From contig OV050030.1 in assembly GCA_920105625.2 (NCBI GenBank), positions 164,151,860 to 164,215,859 of the forward strand: a stretch of DNA of 64,000 nt. Reading direction: 5' to 3'. The DNA comes from Clusia tigrina. Its lineage: Eukaryota > Arthropoda > Insecta > Diptera > Clusiidae. Below, in pieces: positions 1 through 9,446 of this stretch. The notes under the pieces were generated by a model. That model saw nothing but the letters and a program-made list of their open reading frames with translations. It did no database searches and was not told the origin of the DNA. Each line of letters opens with the position of its first letter. Position 1 is the stretch's first letter. A program made the position numbers and the translations under genes.

Positions 1-636
1 AAAAAACAACAATTATTGACATCGCAACATTGTGTGTTTTTTCCAGATTTAATTCAATCGATTTGCTACATTTATTCGAAAAGAATACTTTAGAAAATGC
101 CTCCACTACGCAGACGTAATACGGTTGGCAGGCATACGCATGATTCACATCGAATGTCAATAACGAGAAGAAATCAAAGCGAAGAGCAACGCGCTCAAGT
201 GAATGCCGGAGGTAGAGCGGTGTACAGAGAGCGGCGTGCACAGTTTAGAGCTGAATCCGCAGACAATCAACGGCCAAATTATCGCCAAGGCAGAGTTCCG
301 CTTCGTCTTCGCGATCAAATGGAACATGTTGGCTTTCACTACGATCCTGACTGCGACTACAGCCTGCATGGTTCCATTGGAGCAATGGATATTATTTGTA
401 CGCATTGCAAGGCAGCGAAGTTTCGAGGAGAAACAGCTGGCATGTGCTGCTCCGGTGGCAAAGTGAAACTGCCTGCATTGGAACCGCCACCAGAACCATT
501 ACATTCCTTGCTCACTGAAGAATCGCCGACATCTAAGCATTTTTTGCAGAACATTCAAGCATACAATTCATGTTTTCAAATGATTTCTTTTGGTGCCACA
601 AAGATCATTGAAGATACATTTATGCCGACATTCAAG

Positions 637-726
637 GTGATTACTTTGCATTGAATTTCCAGTGAAACATTTGACATTTTTAAATATTCCAATCATTCAT
701 CCAAATTTAATGCACAAACATTATAG
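637..726 (+). other. Probable spliceosomal intron 1 of the Helitron replicase
   Basis: This 90-bp GT...AG interval (donor after TTCAAG, acceptor TTATAG) contains in-frame stops and interrupts conserved Helitron protein sequence exactly between MPTFK and IQGQIYHRAGSLLPF. Removing it restores one frame (exon 1 is 540 nt, phase 0). Confidence 0.8.
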
Positions 727-1222
727 ATTCAGGGACAAATATACCATCGAGCAGGCTCGCTATTACCATTTGCCAATGATGACTATAAATTTTTGCAAAT
801 ATATTTTATCGGTAATGAAACTGACCAACTCAATCAACGGTGTACAATTGGGACCGGCACAAGGCGAGAAATCGTACTGAATTTGCAAAGATTTCTCCAT
901 GAACACAATGAATTGATTCGATTGTTCAAAATCGCATTGGACCGCATGCCGTCTGATAACCATCGAATCGTCATCAGAGCAGACAAAATGCCGATGGGGC
1001 AGCATTCCAGACGATTCAACGCACCAACAATCGTTGAGGTGGCAATCGTCATTGTAGGCGATCAGTTTGAATCGCGAGATATTGTACTGCACCGTAGAAA
1101 CGAACAACTTCAGCGTGCTTCCGAGCTACACCGTAGTTATGATGCATTACAGTATCCGATATTATTCTGGAGAGGTAATGACGGCTATCACATCAATATG
1201 CGATTGATAAATCCAACTACTG

Positions 1223-1292
1223 GTAAATAATCATTAAATTTAAAAAGTACAGTTTCTTACGATTCAACATTTTGCGTATTGTTCATTTATAG
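1223..1292 (+). other. Probable spliceosomal intron 2 of the Helitron replicase
   Basis: This is a 70-bp GT...AG interval (donor GTAAAT, acceptor TTCATTTATAG) with stops in frame. Joining G at 1222 to GC at 1293 gives a glycine codon and restores the family reading NPTTGQETPKKLSAMN. The size and AT content fit a fly intron. Confidence 0.8.
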
Positions 1293-1840
1293 GCCAAGAA
1301 ACACCGAAAAAACTCAGTGCGATGAACTTATATTCGTACAGAATAATGATTCGTCCGCAAGAAGACAACTACATCTTCAAATGTCGCAAGCTTTTCCATC
1401 AGTATTTGGTTGACATGTATGCAAAGATCGAGACCGAACGTCTCAACTTTATTCGATTCAACCAAGCGAAATTGCGATCTGAAGAGTACATCCATTTGAT
1501 AGATGCCGTAATGAATAATGCAAATGTGAATAACATTGGACGTCTGACAATATTGCCAGCAACATACATAGGCAGTCCGCGCCATATGCACGAGTATGCG
1601 CAAGATGCGATGTCGTATGTGCGCCATTACGGCAGACCGGATCTGTTCATAACGTTCACGTGCAATCCTCAGTGGAATGACATCAAAGACCATTTGTTCC
1701 CCGGTCAATCAACAACTGATCGTCACGACATATCAGCACGTGTATTCAGGGAAAAGCAAAAAGCATTGATGAATTTAATTGTGAAACTTCGTGTTTTTGG
1801 AGAAGTTCGATGCTGGATGTACTCTATCGAATGGCAATAA

Positions 1841-2190
1841 AGAGGATTACCGCATGCCACCGCATCGTTTGGTCCTGAAAGTCGGTTCACCTATTATACT
1901 TCTACGAAATCTGAAGCCACCAACTTTGTGTAATGGCACAAGACTTTCAGTAATAAAAACCATACTAAATGGCAAGGCAGCAGGTGAAGTTGTACTCTTA
2001 CCACGCATTCCAATGATTCCAACGGACATGCCGTTTGAATTTAAGCGCTTGCAGTTCCCAGTACATCTTGCCTTTGCAATGACCATAAACAAATCGCAAG
2101 GGCAAACGTTTCGAGTGTGCGGCGTCAATTTGGAAGAATCGTGCTTCTCCCACGGCCAATTGTATGTCGCATGTTCGAGAGTGGGAACAC

Positions 2191-2239
<49 letters not shown>

Positions 2240-2275
2240 AAACATGTTGTATACCAAAATGTTATATAAATAAGT
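1841..2275 (+). pseudogene. Helitron Pif1-like helicase, C-terminal fragment
   Basis: From about 1853 the frame reads PPHRLVLKVGSPIILLRNL, then NKSQGQTF and LYVACSRVGTP, which are the last helicase motifs (V and VI region) of Helitron Pif1-like helicases. The Walker A and B motifs are missing. The join to the Rep part falls in a short run shared by the two sides (ATGCCACCGCAT here; the Rep side would read CCGCATGCCCA), so a microhomology deletion is likely. After 2191 the frame enters a 46-A tract. The expected C-terminal tail reappears after it in another frame (TKHVVYQNVI at 2238-2270), so the last coding part is broken as well. Confidence 0.85.
2192..2237 (+). repeat. A46 homopolymer inside the helicase reading frame
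   Basis: An uninterrupted run of 46 adenines sits where family members encode roughly KNLFIYAPNG. It is not a retrotransposon tail, because helicase C-terminal sequence resumes after it and the Helitron end lies 130 bp further on. It is either an expanded A-rich codon run or an assembly artefact. Confidence 0.9.
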
Positions 2276-2343
2276 AATAGTTTTACAACAATAAATAAAA
2301 CACAAAGTAAAAACCCTTAAGAGTTTTAATCGATTTAGGTGTA

Positions 2344-2368
2344 GCGAAGCGCACCGGGTAAGAGCTAG
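2344..2368 (+). other. Helitron 3' terminus (hairpin plus CTAG)
   Basis: A short hairpin (GCG, loop AAG, CGC) is followed about 12 nt later by CTAG, with T as the next base. This is the canonical 3' end and A/T insertion context of Helitrons. Copia-like gag begins 14 bp later. Confidence 0.75.
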
Positions 2369-2381
2369 TACTGTATATAAA

Positions 2382-2625
2382 ATGAATAGCTTCCAAATTG
2401 AAAAGCTAAGCGAATCCAATTATGACAGCTGGTGCATACAATTGCGCTGCGTGCAGAAACGGGGATAGAACTACAGGAGGAGCTATTAGTGATCATGCTA
2501 CTGAGCAATATGAGTAAAAATTTTGACAATTCCTTGGTAACAATGGAAACCGAGATAATCTACCAAGTTCGAGTTTTTGAAAGCAGAAAATTCTCGAAGA
2601 AGCAGAACGCCAAAAAGTAACAACA
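2382..2625 (+). pseudogene. Copia-like gag fragment
   Basis: The ATG at 2382 reads MNSFQIEKLSESNYDSW, the typical N-terminus of insect Copia gag (UBN2/DUF4219-type). A TAG follows after 28 codons. A later gag portion (LLSNMSKNFDNSLVTMETE and KILEEAERQK) continues in other frames with the middle deleted. No zinc knuckle is visible. Confidence 0.7.
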
Positions 2626-2694
2626 AACTATCAGACCAATAATTTTGCGTAGTGGGGAAACATCTTAATGAAATTAACAGCATGGCCGAAATAA

Positions 2695-3245
2695 CTAAAG
2701 AAATGTATCTCCATCAATTTGTTGTCAATACGGCGTACCTCAATATTGATTTACACGATGAAATATATATACGATAATCAAAATGTTTCAATACCAAAGG
2801 TGAACCAAATAAGGAGCTACGAATTAATAAAGCATATATGCCTTGAAGCAACCGGGCAGAGAATGGAACACCAAGCTGGATAATGTGCTATGGATCATTG
2901 GTTTTAAACCATGTGATGGTTATCCATGTCTTAACCAAGTTAAGAGAAATAGAAGCTTAGTATTGGTGGCAGTATATGTCGACGATCTGATATTCCGTTG
3001 CAAAGATAAATTAATAGTATTAGACGTTCAAAAACAACTGTGCGAAGGGTTCGAAGTATCTGGTAAGGGAACTCTAAATCATTTCTTGAGTATTGGAAGA
3101 GACCGATATGGCGAAACAAGTGCTACTAAATTAGGTCAGACGCAGTACAAGAATATGTTAGGTCAATTCGGTATTATAAACTGGTATCAATTCCACTCGA
3201 GCCAAAGCTTCAGGTGCAGTGTACAGGTAACTGTAAGACAGTGGA
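2695..3245 (+). pseudogene. Copia-like reverse transcriptase (RVT_2) fragment
   Basis: Broken frames give HQFVVNTAYLNIDLHDEIY, then KQPGREWNTKLD and the catalytic box YVDDLIFRC (about 2978-3004). These are the hallmarks of the RVT_2 domain of Copia pol. A stop and a frame change occur at the fingers/palm junction near 2775-2845, and the first aspartate region is degraded. The frame runs on to LGQTQYKNMLGQFG before another shift. It is a relic with no plausible product. Confidence 0.82.
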
Positions 3246-3955
3246 GCCACAGCAGTATCAATCAATGATTGGGGATTTAATGTATTTGGCCATAACTACA
3301 AGCCCAGATATATTATATATTTTCTCAAAAATGACGCAATTTAATTTGCATCCGAATCAGGAGCTTTTAATATCAGTAAAATATATATTTCGTAATCTCA
3401 AAACCACAGTGGAAAACAAATTGGTTTATAATAGACGTCATCAGAACGCGACAATTTTCGGATACGTAGTCCCAGACTGGGAATGGTAATGCATCTGATC
3501 GAAAATCCTACACTGGATATGCATTTTATCTCGGCATATGCTTGATAATATGGTGGTCACGGAAATAGAGATCTGTTGCACTCAGCAGCACTGAAGCAGA
3601 GTACATGGCAGCGTCTGATGCAGCAAAAGAGGCAGTATACCTGCGAAGATTCTTAATGGAATTGAACTATTTGAAGAATGATCCAATTAGTCTTCATATA
3701 GATAACCAGGGTGCACAGAAACTAGCCGCGAATCCAATATTTCACAAAAGAAACATGCATGTGGATATCAAATACCATCATATCAGAGAAGTCATCCAGA
3801 ACAATGAGATAAATTTGCAGTATTGTCCAACCAACGGTATGATAGCAGATATTATAAGAAAGAATTTGTCAAAGATGAAACACAATAACTTGGTTAAATT
3901 AATGAATTTTATTTGTATGGTGGCATCCACGTTGAGGCGGCGTGTTCAAACTTGA
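3245..3955 (+). pseudogene. Copia-like RNase H and connection domain
   Basis: GDLMYLAITTSPDILY opens the connection domain. RNase H signatures follow: SSTEAEYMAASDAAKEAVYLR (read across 3583-3650), LHIDNQGAQKLAANP, and the terminal HHIREVIQNNEINLQYCPT with ADIIRKNL, which matches the usual ADIFTKPL-type end of Copia pol. The catalytic Glu and Asp are present, but the domain is split over two frames with a stop at 3487. Confidence 0.82.
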
Positions 3956-4100
3956 TGGCAACATTATTTTTCTGTAACAACGTGTCTAGTTAAATTCGAA
4001 GTACTCTCTTTCTCATATTTCATTTCTTTTAATAGATCACACACATTATTAGTTTGTTCCGCATTTTATATGTACAATAAATTTATTCTCAAAACCCACA
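3943..4100 (+). repeat. Probable 3' LTR of the Copia relic (right edge uncertain)
   Basis: A purine-rich tract (GTTGAGGCGGCG) lies directly before TGTTCAAAC at 3943, the expected PPT-LTR junction. An AATAAA-type signal lies near 4077. The 5' LTR is absent from the window, so the right edge cannot be fixed. Confidence 0.5.
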
Positions 4101-5600
4101 ACTTGAAAAATTCACCTCGTTCCATTGGGACACACCAAAAGTAATTGATAATAATTCCATAAACTAATGACTATTGTTATAAGTCCACGAGTCAAACTCT
4201 GTATTTAAAACTAGAAAAATTAGCGTTCACGGTCAAATTCGGTTGCGAAAAATTCCACTAGTATGTCTGGGAGAACAAATCAACTATAAAGTCCGATCAC
4301 AAGTCATTAGAGGCAACTTTTTTTAACAACCATTTTCATTCGTCGCCAAGCTAATTATTTACAAAGGTCAAAAATACACTTAGATCATCCACTCAGCAGC
4401 AATTGCAAAAATAACAAATCATAAATGAAAATGTCTCTGAACTTGAACTTCAAACAATCTTATCAATTTCAGAGTTTGACTTTGGAAAGATCAAACTTTT
4501 GCAAAATAGGATGACGTATGCAAATTAATTACCCCATACATAACTAATGGTTGGCCAAAGACAAAACTGTCAAATCCAAGTAAAATCAAACAAAGTTGGA
4601 AGTTCTGAGAAGAAATCGTCATCAATGACGATGGTGTAATATTTAAAACATCAAAAGTGGTTACTCCCATGGAAATGAGACTATATATGCTGAAATATAT
4701 ACATTGTGGACACTTAAGTTAAGTAAAATGCGTTCAAAAATCTAGACAATCTGTTTTTCGGTCACGAATGAACAAAGATATTTTTGCAGATATTGACTGA
4801 CTCCAACCCAATGGAAATTCAGTGCCAACTCCAATAGGTATAACAATGCCGGTTCTCAGGCGTTCGTCGACAGAGCCAAACTACAGCAATGGCATATGAA
4901 TACTTAGTATAGAGTAGTACTCAAAGAAGGTGATATTATTTGAAGGTCATTTATCAACAATTCTTTAACCTTCAATGTAATAAAATTATTGATTTTGTTG
5001 TCACCTTCACTATAAATAGTGAAATTACACATTTTGACACTTATTTTTTGTACTTTCTCTCTATCTTTCTCTCCCTCTCTTACTTCCTCTCGCTTTCTCT
5101 CTCTTTCAAATTCAATAAACAAAGAACGTGCAAGTTCCGCTAAGAAATACAGAATGACCTAATATAATATAGTAAATAAAATTAATAAATTAGCTGTATT
5201 TAATTTACACAGACTTTTCTTCATAATGATTAAATAAACTTAAAATTACTTTTAAAATTTTTCGCAGATGTTCACAAATGTCCTGATGATTGCGAATCGC
5301 CGCTGCTAAAATTTCAATTTCCTAAGAAATAAATTTGCAGTCTTGCGCGATTAAAATATTAATGCCTTCCACCAATTTTATTGTCCGCTATGTCAAGTGG
5401 AATATATTTTTTTTATTATTGATACTATAATCGCTTAAATTGTCATTTTTTGTTTTCTATATTGACTCCGAATTTAAAGCTCTACGGTCTTATATTGCTT
5501 TTTCAGCTAAATATTTTCCCAGAATGCAACAATTTGCATTTTTTTAAATTCCACACACAGGTAAATTTAGTTATTTTGCTACGTTTGTCGCTAATATAGG
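4101..5600. other. AT-rich spacer with a CT-rich tract, no gene seen
   Basis: No open frame with recognisable content is present. A polypyrimidine (CTCT) tract lies at about 5055-5110, and the short ORFs over it on both strands are compositional. Nothing here matches the surrounding element families by eye. Confidence 0.6.
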
Positions 5601-5729
5601 TACGCTGACTATTATTATCTATAAGCAAACTTCACATAATGCTACCGTCGCCATTTGTTTCAATTCTAATTTGATTCCACTATTTGCAAAAAAATGTTCA
5701 CCCTCATCGTTCCAACAGTGTTCAAAGCC

Positions 5730-6095
5730 GCTGAATCTAACGATGTTGGTCATAAGCAAAAAAGACTTTTCCCATTGTGTAATATTGCGACGATGATATT
5801 TGGAATGCAGTGTGACTACGAATCGCCGCTGGAGCCTCATTAAGCCTCTCAATCCGGAAACATCCGCCTAAGAATGGCCTTTTTTTATGTTCATTAAATT
5901 CTGCACATATTTTTCTTTAATTTGGTTTTTGTTGCTCCTCTTGCAAAATAGAGCTGTAACATTTTTCCGTTGGTGTAAATCACGCAATTGTTGCCGCTGC
6001 TTTCCCCATCAGCATTTCGCTCTAAAAATTAATTAATTAATTAATTAAATTTCCATCGGATGCAATCACACCTTGGATAGTATTTTGAGCTTCCT
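5730..6095 (-). repeat. Direct repeat R, copy 2
   Basis: This copy is similar over about 330 bp to 6340-6660. Shared blocks include GCGACGATGATATTTGGAAT, TGCACATATTTTTCT, a (TTAA)n stretch and GATGCAATCACACCTT. A minus-strand ORF (5852-5619) that starts in it has no recognisable domain. Confidence 0.8.
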
Positions 6096-6179
6096 TCCAA
6101 ATATCTGGAATAAAGAGACAAGTTAAAATTAATTAAGTTGAAAGTTGCCCACAAGTTAAATACCAAAACATAAAATCGA

Positions 6180-6345
6180 AACCTTTTAAGTGCCTTGATA
6201 ACAGACAAAGCTTCTAAATCGTACCTGGAATGGTTTTTGTCACAGGATGTTGTCTTATGACTTAAATAGAATACGGGATGATAGTCGGCATCATCATGCT
6301 TCTGTAATAAAACAACGCCATAACCTTCTTTACAGGACGATTTTA
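6180..6345 (-). pseudogene. Gypsy RNase H fragment (C')
   Basis: The minus strand reads SCKEGYGVVLLQKHDD, YHPVFYLSHKTTSCDKN and RYDLEALSVIKALKRF, the N-terminal half of a Ty3/gypsy RNase H. The matching segments of relic C are at 7945-8034 and 17143-17227. A GT...AG interval of about 59 bp follows RFYVL, as in C. Confidence 0.75.
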
Positions 6346-6660
6346 GTCCTAAGCAAGAAAGACTTTTCCATTATATCATATTGCGACGATGATATTTGGA
6401 ATGCAATGCGATTGTGAACCATCTAAGAATGACCTTGTTTTATGTGCATCAATTTCTGCACATATTTTTCTATAATTTGGTTTTTGTTTCCATACTTCTC
6501 TTGCAAAAGAGAGTTGTAACATTTTTCCGTTGTTGGAATTCACGGAATTATTGCCGCTGCTCTCCAACATTTCGCTCAAAAAATTAATTAATTAATTAAT
6601 TAAATTTCCGTCCGATGCAATCACACCTTAGATAGTATTTTGAGCTTCATTCCCAATTCC
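6340..6660 (-). repeat. Direct repeat R, copy 1
   Basis: This is the partner of 5730-6095 in the same orientation, about 0.6 kb away. The two copies flank the RNase H fragment at 6180-6345. It contains a minus-strand 67-codon ORF (6579-6376) with no recognised family. Confidence 0.8.
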
Positions 6661-6889
6661 TGGAACGAGTCATGCTGGTTTAAAGTGACTGCGAAATGCG
6701 CTCCAAATGTGCTGCTCTTGTGTCGGCCTTGACATCAACCTCAAGCACGATTTCGGGCTCTTTCGAAAAATCTTCATACTGTAACCTTTCGACGAACGCC
6801 ACCAAATCCGCTTCCATGCTTGTTGAATCACTAACCTCATCAAACTCTTCTGAACACGTTTTTAAATAATAGATAGGGGGGTTGACTGC

Positions 6890-7190
6890 AACTACATTTT
6901 CTAGATCTCGCTGAACTCCAGCATGACTAAGTATATGGCCAAGATATTTAGTTTCTTCTGCTCGTACTAAAATTTATTTTTGTTTAATTTTAATCTAATA
7001 TCCTTGATGCTTTCAATGACTTCGAATATAGTACGTCGGGGGCCTTCTACTGAGCTGGAAAGATGTCATCATTGACACTTTTACATTGGATAAGTCAACT
7101 TTTAAAAATTTCCGGTGCTGAAGATATTCCGAATGGAAATCTTTGCATGAATACCTATCCCTAGTTGTAAAGTATGTTTCTCGTGAGGTC
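6890..7190 (-). pseudogene. Gypsy reverse transcriptase fragment, K02A2.6-like (C')
   Basis: The minus strand reads RFPFGISSAPEIFK at about 7150-7100 (RT motif B region) and ETKYLGHILSHAGVQ at about 6965-6920, the strand-switch region after the catalytic box. The YxDD segment between them is scrambled by stops. It is followed on the minus strand by a run of about 65 codons (EEFDEVSDSTSMEADL...) that I could not assign. Confidence 0.65.
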
Positions 7191-7329
7191 TGATACTATA
7201 ATTTATCAGAACACTCGCTTACAATATAGAAATGTGAAACATTTTGCTCCTGGCATTTGCGCTGCGATTTTTTTAATAGATTCATTGAGTGATGGCGTCG
7301 TAATATATTAGTTAATTCCGAATACTGAA

Positions 7330-8034
7330 GAAGTTTTTGAGAAGCAAGAGTTTACACATCTCTAGACTTACGAAATGGAGTTTTCCATGTGGACATCGAT
7401 GAACTAAACCGAAACACACCTCCTTCGTTATCCCTAACGGGCAGTTTGAATTATTAAAAGCTCCGTTTGGGCTTTGCAATACCCACTCAGTTTTTCAGAG
7501 ATATATCAGCACCATATTTCACGATTTTATAACACAAGTTATTGTATAGGTGTACATCATCAAGTCCTGGTACTTTCTGCCAAGCACGGTTTCGTAATAA
7601 GTTTGAGTAAGTAAAAAAATTTTGAAACGAAATCATAGCGGTCATTTAGTTGAGGATGGTTCTATTAAACCTTCAAAAGGCAAGATCAAAGCAGTTAAAC
7701 TTTTTCCGGGACCAAAGAATGTCACAGATGTCATGAGCTTCTTGGGGCTTACCGGCTTTTTCAAGAGATTTGTAAAAGGGTTCGTATATTTAACAAGACC
7801 GTTAACGAATCTTACTAAGAGAGACCAGACGTTTAAGTGAGCTGACGCGAAAGTTGGCGCATTTGTAGCATTGAAAAAATGTTTGTGCGGAGAGCCGGTG
7901 TTGAAACTATTCAACCCCGGACTGCTCATTCAATTAAACAACGATTCCTGTAAAGACGGTTATGGCGTTGTTTTATTACAGAAGCATGATGATGGCGACT
8001 ATCACCCCGTATTCTATTTAAGTCATAAGACAAC
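7330..8034 (+). pseudogene. Ty3/gypsy relic C, left part: RT and start of RNase H
   Basis: Plus-strand frames read TSLDLRNGVFHVDI, PNGQFELLKAPFGLCNT and STIFHDFITQ (RT motifs A to B). Then come DVMSFLGLTGFFKRFVKGF and NNDSCKDGYGVVLLQK (RT thumb into RNase H). The frame is broken at about 7540-7620 and by TGA near 7838. The RNase H text stops after SHKTT at 8034, exactly where element B begins, and resumes at 17143. Confidence 0.85.
8031..8034 (+). other. Target-site duplication of element B, left copy (CAAC)
   Basis: CAAC occurs directly before TGTTG at 8035 and directly after CAACA at 17138 (copy at 17139-17142). Removing 8035-17142 rejoins the RNase H frame SHKTT-SCEKN. Confidence 0.9.
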
Positions 8035-8508
8035 TGTTGTGAGTAAGAACCAAGCTACCTACGAGTAGTTGACTCACAGCATCGACTCCTAATAGATGGC
8101 ACACTCTGTGGGATTAGCATGTGCTAAAAATTATTTAAGAATAAAACATACTTTTAGGGTCTAAGTATTTCAAGTTAATATGATCTGTGTAATATTATTA
8201 TGTTAACTTTTAGGGTGTTACAGTTCAGAAGTCGAGCCCTTCATAGTAGGTCAGTTGGCTTGACCAACTGACACCAATTAGCAGGTGCGGAACTGGACCC
8301 CAGAAAGGTCAGTTCACATACTGAGATGAGTGTTAAGAAATAGTATATAAGAATTAGTATTTGTAAAAATAAATCTCTTGTGATTTTGATCTTTAAACGA
8401 AAAGTGTCTTTAGTCTTTATTTAAAAGCAATAGGGTTTTAAAGTTTTCAGCTACGCGTCCAGCAGAACCGAACGGACGTCCCCCGTCAACCAAACACGGA
8501 CCCCAACA
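8035..8508 (+). repeat. 5' LTR of element B (474 bp)
   Basis: It starts TGTTGTGAG and ends GGACCCCAACA, with the primer-binding site directly after. It has a TATATAA at 8344-8350, AATAAA at 8368-8373 and a perfect 9-bp inverted repeat at 8250-8272. A related LTR without internal sequence lies at 63271-63698. Confidence 0.9.
8250..8272 (+). promoter_or_regulatory. 9-bp inverted repeat in the B LTR
   Basis: GTCAGTTGG, 5-nt loop, CCAACTGAC lies about 70-95 bp upstream of the TATA-like box. The same palindrome is kept in the diverged LTR at 63528-63550, where only the loop differs. Its function is unknown. Confidence 0.6.
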
Positions 8509-8510
8509 TT

Positions 8511-8526
8511 TTGGCGCAGCCGGTCT
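8511..8526 (+). other. Primer-binding site of element B
   Basis: TTTGGCGCAGCC begins 2 nt after the LTR end. TGGCGCA is the usual start of a tRNA-primed site in fly gypsy-like elements. The tRNA species was not determined. Confidence 0.65.
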
Positions 8527-8652
8527 AAAGGACCTACAGGAGAAAGCCCAGGGCAAGGAACCCTGTAGCAGGGAAGCATCCTGCAATAAAATCGCAAGGA
8601 TAACACCAGGACAAAGGACACTAAGATAAAGATGTCATCAAATAAAATAATG

Positions 8653-9446
8653 GTGAGTAGAGTGTATAATAGCGTAATCTAAGTAGATACTTCTGCGACC
8701 CTGAAGGCGCCGTAGCGCTTGTCAAAGAAGTCGCAACATACAGGCGCGTTTGCGCTGTTGCACGCAGCTTTGAATGGCAACCATAAACCGTCAGTATGAT
8801 TGGACGGTCTATGTATGTTCATCCTAGCTGTGAGGATTTTTTTTGTAGGGGATTTGAGATGGTTTGTCGTGAGGGACATTTTTATTGATATAGAGCCGTA
8901 TAATCTATATTGGAAACATTTAAATTGATTTTGTATTGTTTAAATTCAGATCTTCTAAATTTATGTTGTTTGAAAACAAACATAAAACATTTGATTTAAA
9001 TATTTGACATTATAAGCTTAGGGTATTAGGCAAAAATATTTCAAGAAGTGTTTACAACAAGTGTTGTTGCATCAAAGTTTGTGTAGTTCCGAAACTACAA
9101 TTTGCGTAGCAATGTTAAAGCAATATTTCGCACGGAAAAGCGAAACAGCTAAGCATATCATTGTACTGAAATGAAAATGCTGTAATATTCTTCTTTTGGT
9201 ATGAAGATTTTTGGAAATAATTTTGTGAAACCAAAAAATCTTCAACATTGGGTCGTAGAGAAATATTGTAAATGATCAGTATTTACCTACGGTAATTGCG
9301 TAATTAATTGAGTATAATTTTGTATAGTATTAATTTAAGTATAATTTTTATACTAGTAATTATACAAATAATTTACACTAAAAAGTAGATACGAAATCGT
9401 GTTTAGTGAGAATATAATCAATCACAATTTTTTCTTTGATTTTAAG
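8653..9446 (+). other. Possible leader intron of element B
   Basis: An ATG at 8632 opens seven codons (MSSNKIM) that end directly at a consensus donor GTGAGT (8653). A strong acceptor (TTTTTTCTTTGATTTTAAG) ends at 9446. Joining the two gives a phase-0 fusion to the basic reading frame that runs to 9710. No transcript evidence is available. Confidence 0.45.

Larger units (their letters stand above)
97..1840 (+). pseudogene. Helitron replicase, N-terminal and Rep part, three exons
   Basis: The start at 97 opens a frame with an Arg-rich N-terminus and a Cys/His segment (CTHCKAAKF and GMCCSGGKVKL) typical of Helitron proteins. Conserved Helitron text continues in three blocks, 97-636, 727-1222 and 1293-1838, which join in frame across two GT-AG intervals (phase 0, then phase 1). 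The third block holds the Helitron-like N domain (FITFTCNPQWNDIK) and ends in SIEWQ. The next codon is TAA where family members have Lys, and the following RGLPHA is the start of the HUH motif, which is cut off by a deletion. The HUH histidines and catalytic tyrosines are therefore absent. Family assignment is firm; loss of function is read directly. Confidence 0.88.
1..2368 (+). mobile_element. Helitron (rolling-circle DNA transposon), internally deleted, 5' end outside window
   Basis: The reading frames match the two enzymatic parts of an animal Helitron protein: a Helitron-like N-terminal and Rep region (97-1840) and the C-terminal end of a Pif1-type helicase (about 1850-2272). The right end has the expected Helitron layout, with a short GCG-AAG-CGC hairpin at 2344-2352 followed by a CTAG terminus at 2365-2368 and then a T. 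The left end (expected TC) is not in the window or not recognisable. The part between the Rep catalytic motif and the helicase C-terminus, normally several kilobases, is missing, so this copy cannot move by itself. Confidence 0.9.
2369..4100 (+). mobile_element. Ty1/Copia retrotransposon relic, 5' LTR missing
   Basis: Fragments of gag, reverse transcriptase and RNase H in Copia order are followed by a purine-rich tract and an LTR-like end. Protease and integrase are deleted and frames are broken throughout. The left boundary coincides with the Helitron 3' end, so the Helitron probably inserted between the 5' LTR and gag. The 5' LTR would then lie to the left of the window. Confidence 0.8.
5600..7190 (-). 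mobile_element. Degenerate Ty3/gypsy fragments, minus strand (C')
   Basis: Read on the minus strand, this stretch holds a reverse-transcriptase fragment (about 7190-6890), an RNase H fragment (about 6345-6180) and two copies of a repeat of about 330 bp. Frames are broken everywhere and no LTR was found. The RNase H fragment is closely related to that of the plus-strand relic C. The RT (PFGISSAPEIF) looks K02A2.6-like, so the stretch may combine two families. Confidence 0.6.

Noticed and set aside
1847..2419. Minus-strand ORF of 190 codons with a poly-Phe run
   Set aside because: It is the reverse of the Helitron helicase and the A46 tract; codon content is compositional.
4904..5143. Overlapping ORFs on both strands with Arg/Glu or Leu/Ser repeats
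   Set aside because: Both arise from the CT-rich tract at 5055-5110; no domain and no conservation visible.
5619..5852. Independent minus-strand gene of 77 codons
   Set aside because: It lies across one copy of repeat R and has no recognisable domain; better treated as part of the gypsy debris.
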